Positions 35,319 through 40,866 of a DNA stretch of 40,866 nt are shown piece after piece; positions within the stretch are counted from its first letter, which is position 1, and each line of letters opens with the position of its first letter. Made by a program: the position numbers and the translations under genes. This DNA is from Pseudomonadota bacterium (lineage in GTDB: Bacteria; Pseudomonadota; Gammaproteobacteria; Pseudomonadales; Moraxellaceae). The stretch is taken from positions 1 to 40,866 of the forward strand of contig JAJZUM010000004.1 of assembly GCA_021848605.1 (NCBI GenBank), given 5' to 3'. A model generated the notes under the pieces. The model saw only the letters and a list, made by a program, of their open reading frames with translations. It was not told where the DNA came from and did not search any database.

Positions 35319-36476
35319 ATGGAGAGTTTGTGGGTTTCGAAAATCGAACGCTTGCGCTCTCTGGTGGAAGAATGGGTGCTTCAACCCAAGATTGCCGTAG
35401 ATACTGAATTTATCCGAGTCGAAACCTTTTATCCCGTACCAGCACTTGTGCAGCTGGCTATTGCCGATCAAGCGTGGCTGATTGATCCTCTTGCAGTCAA
35501 AAGGCCAGAGGTATTGGCTCGGGTTTTTTACAGTCAGGACTGCCTGAAAGTCATGCATGCCTGTTATGAAGACCTGGAAGTCATTGAACGACTGACCCAG
35601 CTCTCCTGCCGGAATGTCTTTGATACCCAATTGGGTGCAGCGTACATGGGTATGGGGCCGCAAATTGGTTATCAGCGTCTGGTTCAGGAGATGCTGGGTG
35701 TACGAGTTGATAAAGAGGAATCCAGATCGGACTGGCTGCAAAGGCCATTGAGCAGTGCACAGATCCATTATGCCTTGCAGGATGTTGCTTATTTGTTGCC
35801 AATTCATCGCATGATGCAGGAGCAATTGCAGGCGAAGGGACACTGGGAACGAATTTGTGAAGATCATCAGTTGTTGCTTAGTGAACGTGAAGACCTGGTG
35901 TCTGATGAAGAGCGCTACACTCAGGTTGCTAATGCATGGAAGCTAAAACCTAGGAATTTACATGTTTTGCGAGCTTTATGTGTCTGGCGTGAGCAGGAAG
36001 CAAGGCGCCGTGATTTGCCCAGAACTTTCTTGATTCGTAATAACTCATTATTGCCACTGGCGCAGCAACTGCCCCTGCAACGCTCCGCACTGTCTCTTGT
36101 TGAAGGCATGACGCCACGGATTTTGCGTCGGGAAGGTGATGCCTTACTTGAGGTCATCAAGCATGCTGCTGCAGAACCTGTCTCGATGTTTCCTCCAAGG
36201 TTGCCATTGCCCTGGCCACGGGAAATTCAGGTAATCCATGGTCTTATGCGTGTTCTGATTGATCAGGTGGCAGAAGGATTACAACTTCCTTCCGACCTTG
36301 TTGTACGCAAACGTCACTTTGACGAGTTGATTGAATGTTATTTGGGGATACGGTCTCCTTCGCCCCGATGGTTGGGCTGGAGACATGAAGTGATTTATAC
36401 TCCCATGATGGTCTTGCTCGCTGGGCATGATCAGGAAATTCGAACCATGCATCAGGCTAGGCATGGTTCGGTTTGA
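35319..36476 (+). CDS. rnd: Ribonuclease D
   Basis: A 3'-5' exoribonuclease that processes tRNA 3' ends and other stable RNAs. 385 residues with the DEDDy exonuclease motifs: DTEFIR (I), MHACYEDLEVI (II) and YALQDVAYLLP (III), followed by two helical HRDC-type domains. Start choice: ATG 35319 gives MESLWVSKIERL, matching the family, with GGGA about 8 nt upstream. An AAAGGAGA further upstream, 5 nt before ATT 35298, could drive a seven-residue longer form from an unusual start. It is followed 47 bp later by the small membrane-protein gene. Confidence 0.93.
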   Translation: MESLWVSKIERLRSLVEEWVLQPKIAVDTEFIRVETFYPVPALVQLAIADQAWLIDPLAVKRPEVLARVFYSQDCLKVMHACYEDLEVIERLTQLSCRNVFDTQLGAAYMGMGPQIGYQRLVQEMLGVRVDKEESRSDWLQRPLSSAQIHYALQDVAYLLPIHRMMQEQLQAKGHWERICEDHQLLLSEREDLVSDEERYTQVANAWKLKPRNLHVLRALCVWREQEARRRDLPRTFLIRNNSLLPLAQQLPLQRSALSLVEGMTPRILRREGDALLEVIKHAAAEPVSMFPPRLPLPWPREIQVIHGLMRVLIDQVAEGLQLPSDLVVRKRHFDELIECYLGIRSPSPRWLGWRHEVIYTPMMVLLAGHDQEIRTMHQARHGSV

Positions 36477-36523
36477 TGAAGACACAAGATGAAGACACAA
36501 AAAGGTGATGAGGATGGTCAAGC

Positions 36524-36871
36524 GTGAATGGTGAATTGTTGACAGCCTTGTTGATCTATCTGGCTTCAGCGCTGGTGATTGTGCTAATTATGGATTTTAT
36601 CACCCGGAGGTGGAGAAGCACTGCGCGCCGGTATGTACTGATATGGACTTTTGCCGTGCTGTTTACGCCAGCTCCTGCCAATGATCAGTTTAGTCTGTTG
36701 GCGCCTGCCTGTGTTGGTATGGTTTATAATCTGTTGACACACTCATTGAGTGGCATGGCTCGTTCCATGGCGCCGATTGCTTTGGTGTTGGCAGTTTTGT
36801 CTCTGATCGTGAGCTGGATTCCAGTGCGCTCTCAACCGGCAAGCGCGGATGATTATGAACATCGGGACTAG
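36524..36871 (+). CDS. Small inner-membrane protein, unknown
   Basis: A 115-residue protein with three hydrophobic segments (TALLIYLASALVIVLIMDFI, a mid segment ending in FAVLFTPAPAN and LLAPACVGMVYNLLTHSL, and ALVLAVLSLIVSWIPV) and a short polar tail. It starts at GTG. No family recognised. Its 3' end overlaps the VWA gene start by 23 bp, so the two are co-translated and probably co-function at the membrane. The region before it follows rnd closely. Confidence 0.65.
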   Translation: MNGELLTALLIYLASALVIVLIMDFITRRWRSTARRYVLIWTFAVLFTPAPANDQFSLLAPACVGMVYNLLTHSLSGMARSMAPIALVLAVLSLIVSWIPVRSQPASADDYEHRD

Positions 36872-38363
36872 GCGTACTTGGGTATGGATACTCTTTTTGG
36901 GAGTTCTTAGCTTTCGTCAGGTTTATGCAGTTGTTCCAAATCTGGCCGTATTGGTTGACGTCTCTGGCAGTATGGCTCATAACGATCCCAATGGAGAGCG
37001 TATCAAGGCGTTACGTTTACTGGTTCAGTTGATACCTGAGGGTTCGAACTTTTCGTTGTGGGCTTTTGCGACCCAACCTGAGCCGTTGATTCAATTGCGC
37101 GCTGTCAAGAACGCCGATCGAACTCATATTCTTGAGCATGAAAACCGTATTGACAATCATGGCGCATGGACAGATATCGATGCTGCTTTACTTGATGGCA
37201 TGCATGAGCTCGAAAAATCGCCCAGTACTGAGCCCAGACATCTCATCCTGTTGACGGATGGTTTTGTTGAATTGGGTCATGGGCCCGAGGCCGACAAGGC
37301 TTCTAGGGAACGTGTTTGGGGGAGAACCCAAGAAGCCTTAGCGCAGCATATTCATATTCACACGATTGATTTAGGCGGTAAAGCTGATGATGCATTGCTC
37401 AGGCACTTGAGTCTCGGCAGTGAAGGGCGTTTTGTTTCTGCCAATCAGGACAGACTGACTAAGGCATTTCTGCAGATTTTTGATGTAGCTGCACCGCAAC
37501 AACGGATTCCTCTGCATGGACGACAATTCAGTGTCGACTCGGGTATTCGGGAACTGACCCTGTTGTTATTTCGTCCTCAGCACAAAAATGATCCCTCGGT
37601 TGAACTACAGGCTCCTGATGGAACCCGCACATCATTCGCCCAGCATGATGATTCTGTGCGCTGGGTTCATACCGACACCTATGACCTGATGACCCTGGCA
37701 CATCCTGCGGCCGGGGTGTGGACTATTTCTCAGGATCCTGGTGCGGATAGCCGGGTCACTATTCTGAGTGATCTTAGTGTCCAGGTTTCAGGTGTTCCCA
37801 CCAATATGGCGGTCGGAGGCAGCCTACACCTGAAAATTCACGTCAGTGACAAGGACAAGGTTGTTACCGATCCGAATGTCCTCGATCTTACAACCATTTC
37901 TGAAGTTCATGGGGGCGTAGGTCAACTTTGGCCTCAGCCAAGTGTGCTCTATGATGGTCCAAGTCAGGGATCGGTCATGGTACCCGATGATGGTATATTT
38001 CATGAGGATACCCAGTCTTTTGACCATGCAGGTGATTATGTGATTCGCGTATTGCTGAAAAGTCCGACCTTTATGCGCGAGTTTGATCAGTTGATGCATG
38101 TAACATCGGATACGGCTGATCTGCCTCACCCCGCAGTTCGAAAGCCGGTTGCAGGCAAAGTCATCCCGGTCAAAACCAAGCATGTCGAGATGCCGATGGC
38201 GATTTGGAAAATTGTGGTCATTGGACTTTTAATTGCTCTGTCAAGTGGTGGATTGGGGTTTGTGGGATATGTGATGTTGCACAAAACCCTGCTGCGTATG
38301 CGGGCTGACCGGAAGAAACTTGAGTCAGCTGAGAATGATGAGGATAATGATCAGAAAGAGTGA
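36849..38363 (+). CDS. Membrane-anchored VWA-domain protein
   Basis: A 504-residue protein. It has an N-terminal signal sequence (WVWILFLGVLSFRQVYA), then a VWA domain at about residues 32-220 with a canonical MIDAS (VDVSGSM at the start; LLTDGFVELGH as the later Asp), a beta-rich extracellular region, one membrane segment near residues 458-480 (VVIGLLIALSSGGLGFVGYVML), and a charged tail. The VWA domain would face the periplasm and bind a protein or metal ion. It starts inside the small membrane-protein gene. Two ATGs 6 bp apart are possible. Not part of the MoxR pair, which is elsewhere in the window. Function unknown. Confidence 0.85.
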   Translation: MIMNIGTRRTWVWILFLGVLSFRQVYAVVPNLAVLVDVSGSMAHNDPNGERIKALRLLVQLIPEGSNFSLWAFATQPEPLIQLRAVKNADRTHILEHENRIDNHGAWTDIDAALLDGMHELEKSPSTEPRHLILLTDGFVELGHGPEADKASRERVWGRTQEALAQHIHIHTIDLGGKADDALLRHLSLGSEGRFVSANQDRLTKAFLQIFDVAAPQQRIPLHGRQFSVDSGIRELTLLLFRPQHKNDPSVELQAPDGTRTSFAQHDDSVRWVHTDTYDLMTLAHPAAGVWTISQDPGADSRVTILSDLSVQVSGVPTNMAVGGSLHLKIHVSDKDKVVTDPNVLDLTTISEVHGGVGQLWPQPSVLYDGPSQGSVMVPDDGIFHEDTQSFDHAGDYVIRVLLKSPTFMREFDQLMHVTSDTADLPHPAVRKPVAGKVIPVKTKHVEMPMAIWKIVVIGLLIALSSGGLGFVGYVMLHKTLLRMRADRKKLESAENDEDNDQKE

Positions 38364-38370
38364 ACATGAA

Positions 38371-38871
38371 TCAAACCAAATGACACCAATGTTGGTCTAA
38401 ACACTGAATATCCTGGTTAGAAACGTGTTGCAGATGCTGATCAAGATCTGGCAAAACGTCTATCCCCAATAACTCAGAAAGATCCTTGAGGGGACGCAGT
38501 ACAAAGTGCCGGTGTAGCATTTGTGGGTGGGGAAGAATCAGCCCAGGCAGATTCAGTTTAAGGTTGCCATAAATCAGGATATCAATATCCAGTGTTCTTG
38601 GCCCCCAGTGAATCAGTCGTTGCCTACCAGCGCATTGTTCAAGATACTGGGTCTGATGAAGCAATTTCATCGGCTCCAGTTCGGTACAAATACAAACAGC
38701 CGCATTCAAAAAGTCATTTTGTACAACAGGCCCGACGGGAGCAGATCGGTATAAGGGCGAAATGGCTTGAATGGGTCCAATCAGATCGTGCATGGATGTG
38801 ATGGCTGCACTTAAGATATTTATGGAATCGCCCGTATTGGATCCAATTCCAAGAAAAACCCGTTCAGTCAT
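38371..38871 (-). CDS. folK: 2-amino-4-hydroxy-6-hydroxymethyldihydropteridine pyrophosphokinase
   Basis: Transfers pyrophosphate from ATP to 6-hydroxymethyl-7,8-dihydropterin in folate synthesis. 166 residues: VFLGIGSNTGD at the N-terminus, then SPLYRSAPVGPVVQNDFLNA, and the HPPK signature GPRTLDIDILIYG with the two metal-binding Asp residues (D-I-D), then LPHPQMLHRHFVLRPLKDL. It overlaps the end of pcnB by 8 bp, the usual gammaproteobacterial pcnB-folK pair; panB and panC are not next. Convergent with the VWA gene by a 7-bp gap. Confidence 0.96.
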   Translation of the reverse strand: MTERVFLGIGSNTGDSINILSAAITSMHDLIGPIQAISPLYRSAPVGPVVQNDFLNAAVCICTELEPMKLLHQTQYLEQCAGRQRLIHWGPRTLDIDILIYGNLKLNLPGLILPHPQMLHRHFVLRPLKDLSELLGIDVLPDLDQHLQHVSNQDIQCLDQHWCHLV

Positions 38872-40228
38872 GGGCTATCGTCGGTTTGTTATGTGGAGAC
38901 GGTTTGCGTTTTCGGGGGCGTCGCCGGGCTTTTCCTGTTGTTTTAGGGGCGGCTACCTCTCGAAGCATTTCAGCTTGTAACCCGGCGTCAGCGGCTTGGT
39001 AACGATCCCACCAGACGCCCATACCCCCGGTATTTTCATGGCAAGCCTCGCGCAAAACCAGGAAATCAAACCCTGCCCGAAAGCGCGGATGCACCATCAG
39101 TGTGTTGACCTGGCGAGCATCGGGTCGTTGCAGACGCGGTTGCAGATCCCATATCTCGCGTATGGTTTGAACAACGTATTTCGTAAGGGCCGTACGATGC
39201 ATCTGTTGTTGCAGAACCAGTTGACCAGCCTGTTGCCATGATGGAATCAGTGCGACACCATGATCCTGTAGTTGGTGCTGTCGGTCAACGACCGAACGCC
39301 AGAGCAGAGAGGCTAGAAAAAATGCAGGATTGATGGACTTACCTTCTGCAATGCGCTGATCGGTATTTTGTGCTGTTGCCATCACCAGCGACCAGGCAGA
39401 ATCCGTAAAATGGACGTGGGGGAAAAGCAACTCAAGCAGATGGTATTCCTGCAAAAGTTGCAATACATTTCTGGCATGCCCACAGCCAAGTAACTTATGA
39501 ACTTCATCACTCAACCGGTGCGGTGAAATCTGAGCCAGCATAGGCGCCAGACTACGAATGGGTGCTGCTGTTGCAGCATCCATGGTAAAGCCCAATTTGG
39601 CGGAAAAACGTATGGCACGCAGGATGCGTACAGGGTCTTCCCGGTAGCGGTGTTCGGGAATACCGATGAGTCTGAGCCGGTGTGCACTAAGGTCTTCAGC
39701 CCCGCCGCAAAAGTCATGCACGACCCGGGTGGTCGGATCATAGTAAAGCGCATTAACACTGAAATCACGTCGTTCGGCATCCTGTTCAATGCTGCCCCAT
39801 AGGTTATCGCGGGTAATCATCCCGCTGGCATCCGTTTGGGCAGCATGCTGATCGCGATCATCATCAGAGTTGTGATGGGCCCGAAATGTGGCTACTTCAA
39901 CAGTCTCTCTTCCAAACTGGACATGAACCAAACGGAACCGTCGTCCAATAATACGCGCTGAACGAATGACCTGTTTAACTTGTTCAGGTGTTGCGTTCGT
40001 AGCAACATCAAAATCTTTTGGGTGCATACCAAGCATCAAGTCCCGAACACCACCACCGACGAGAAATGCCTGATAGCCGGTTTTCTGCAACTGCTCAATG
40101 ACTCGTACGGATGCCGACGAGATGTCACGAGGATTAATGCCGTGTTCTGCCTCAGGAATAAGGCGTGCAGTCAACGAGCTGTGCTTGGATGAAGAGCCTC
40201 GAAGGCGTTTGAATAGTTTTTTTAGCAT
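38864..40228 (-). CDS. pcnB: Poly(A) polymerase I
   Basis: Adds poly(A) tails to RNA 3' ends to promote decay. 454 residues: a nucleotidyltransferase core with GGGVRDLMLG and DFDVATNATPEQVK (two catalytic Asp), a conserved VHVQFGRETVEVATFRAHH segment, RRDFSVNALYYD, and the PcnB-specific arrangement RILRAIRFSAKLGF. The C-terminus is strongly basic (KARRRPRKRKPS), as in bacterial PcnB. It is the first gene of a pcnB-folK operon. About 300 bp separate it from the tRNA-Gly gene; I see nothing there except a promoter for the tRNA. Confidence 0.96.
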   Translation of the reverse strand: MLKKLFKRLRGSSSKHSSLTARLIPEAEHGINPRDISSASVRVIEQLQKTGYQAFLVGGGVRDLMLGMHPKDFDVATNATPEQVKQVIRSARIIGRRFRLVHVQFGRETVEVATFRAHHNSDDDRDQHAAQTDASGMITRDNLWGSIEQDAERRDFSVNALYYDPTTRVVHDFCGGAEDLSAHRLRLIGIPEHRYREDPVRILRAIRFSAKLGFTMDAATAAPIRSLAPMLAQISPHRLSDEVHKLLGCGHARNVLQLLQEYHLLELLFPHVHFTDSAWSLVMATAQNTDQRIAEGKSINPAFFLASLLWRSVVDRQHQLQDHGVALIPSWQQAGQLVLQQQMHRTALTKYVVQTIREIWDLQPRLQRPDARQVNTLMVHPRFRAGFDFLVLREACHENTGGMGVWWDRYQAADAGLQAEMLREVAAPKTTGKARRRPRKRKPSPHNKPTIAHD

Positions 40229-40463
40229 CCTTTCATACGTAGGCTAAGTTTCAAGAAACAGAATCATACCGCAAGATTTGCAATGCGGATACCGCTGCGG
40301 TTCGCTCGAGCGCTTTAAAGACCGCTGTAAGACGGTTCAAAGTGCAGGCGATGATACTTGTTGAGGATGAAGGTTGCATTTTGGAGTAGTGAAATGATGC
40401 AATCTTGCCTTAATTCAATGAAGAGGAATCGCTTTTGATCCGACACAATGTTCACCACTTGCT

Positions 40464-40491
40464 TTGTGTGCTGGAGTTGTTCATGTATAAT
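40464..40491 (+). promoter_or_regulatory. Promoter of tRNA-Gly
   Basis: TATAAT at 40486-40491 is a perfect -10, ending 34 bp before the tRNA 5' end; TTGTGT at 40464-40469, with a 16-bp spacer, is a modest -35. The rest of the 297-bp gap after pcnB has no gene I can support. Confidence 0.55.
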
Positions 40492-40525
40492 TAACTTTCT
40501 CTGGAGTTTGTTTGATATGCTCGAT

Positions 40526-40599
40526 GCGGGTGTAGTTCAATGGTAGAACTTCTGCTTCCCAAGCAGATAGCGTGGGTTCGATTCCCATCACCCGCTCCA
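40526..40599 (+). tRNA. tRNA-Gly(CCC)
   Basis: A 74-nt cloverleaf: acceptor GCGGGTG/CACCCGC with encoded CCA, D-arm region TTCAATGGTAGAA, anticodon stem TCTGC/GCAGA with loop T-T-C-C-C-A-A (anticodon CCC, reads GGG), T-arm GTGGGTTCGATTCCCAT. The base after the acceptor is T (discriminator U, normal for bacterial tRNA-Gly). It is a common type of target for integrating elements, and foreign-looking sequence follows. Confidence 0.93.
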
Positions 40600-40602
40600 T
40601 AG

Positions 40603-40747
40603 TTCTCTAGGCCGTTCATCGCGTTATGTCGTTACTGCAGGCTTCGAGGTACTGATCTGCAAGCACCGCAAGTCACGCAGCACATCACAAAACGCCCTGA
40701 TGTGGATGTGGCTGTCAGTGGTGCAATCAAAGACTGGCAACGGGTTA
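40603..40747 (+). pseudogene. Possible phage-like gene remnant
   Basis: The stretch after the tRNA carries an open frame (rightward) with YVVTAGFEVLICKHRKSRS then SQNALMWMWLSVV, whose RS-x-x-QNALxWxW pattern faintly resembles NinB-type phage proteins. It lacks a convincing start or ribosome-binding site and runs into the IS-like end. A chance ORF is possible. Confidence 0.2.
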
Positions 40748-40779
40748 TGCCCCGGTATTCCGGACATTTGTAAAAAGCG

Positions 40780-40866
40780 TCAAGTCATTGCCTGACGTAC
40801 CTGCATCTTACGTTTCATGCGGAGATTATGAAAGCGTTCGATGTAATCAAAAATATCTGTTCTGGC
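40780..40866 (-). CDS. 3' end of an IS3-family OrfB transposase, cut by the window edge
   Basis: The minus-strand frame from the window end encodes ARTDIFDYIERFHNLRMKRK followed by MQVRQAMT and a TGA stop at 40780-40782. The FDYIExFHNxxR pattern is the standard C-terminus of IS3-family DDE transposases (after the catalytic Glu). It is a different element from the one at 14830. The left IS end is probably near TGCCCCGG at about 40748. Only 28 codons are visible, so whether the element is intact is unknown. Confidence 0.75.
   Translation of the reverse strand, partial: ARTDIFDYIERFHNLRMKRKMQVRQAMT

Noticed and set aside
35274-35867. A minus-strand open frame of about 197 codons opposite rnd
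   Set aside because: It lies inside the conserved exonuclease part of RNase D and its translation shows no domain; it is a shadow frame.

Overview
The window looks like a chromosomal segment of a mid-GC gammaproteobacterium. RlmM beside ZapG/YhcB, ZapE, a short BolA protein, minCDE, pcnB-folK, RNase D and a BaeRS-like two-component pair all point there. I cannot name the genus. Gene density is high, neighbouring genes often overlap by 4 bp, and most loci are housekeeping.

Layout. 1-2585: an AraC-type regulator cut by the window edge, convergent with proS. 2657-3518: two tandem hemerythrin genes, one broken by an in-frame TAA. 3616-9370: a six-gene overlapping operon read leftward, comprising an outer-membrane factor, a DevC-type permease, an ABC ATPase, a lipoprotein adaptor, a HAD phosphatase and an esterase; it appears to be a tripartite exporter with two lipid- or phosphate-type hydrolases. 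9607-11627: a MoxR ATPase with a CoxE-like VWA protein. 11624-13421: minCDE. 13591-17873: a TlpA-like thioredoxin, a DUF4266 lipoprotein, a DUF3570 protein and ApbE; the DUF3570 gene is split by an IS3-family element and also carries a TAG codon. 17881-22287: an FmdB-like protein without its zinc-ribbon cysteines, RlmM, ZapG, a hydrolase, ZapE, BolA and a HIT protein.

22524-22845 (minus strand) holds the most striking feature: a tRNA-Ile(CAU) gene whose anticodon loop is interrupted by a 243-nt group I intron. It has a U-G splice pair, P2, P4, P7 and P9 helices, a terminal G, and its own promoter. This is the same host tRNA and insertion point as the small Azoarcus intron, but it appears here in an apparent gammaproteobacterium.

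23011-25816: a response regulator and histidine kinase, then a MarC-family protein with a small secreted protein. 25817-26345: an AT-rich gap with an inverted pair of DnaA boxes. 26346-32574: a 597-residue coiled-coil protein, a fused SpmA-SpmB protein, a REC-PAS-GGDEF-EAL protein and an orphan ParA. 32553-40228: photolyase, acyl-CoA dehydrogenase, RNase D, a membrane protein with a VWA protein, FolK and poly(A) polymerase. 40526-40866: tRNA-Gly(CCC), a possible phage-like remnant, and the 3' end of another IS3-type transposase gene running off the window.
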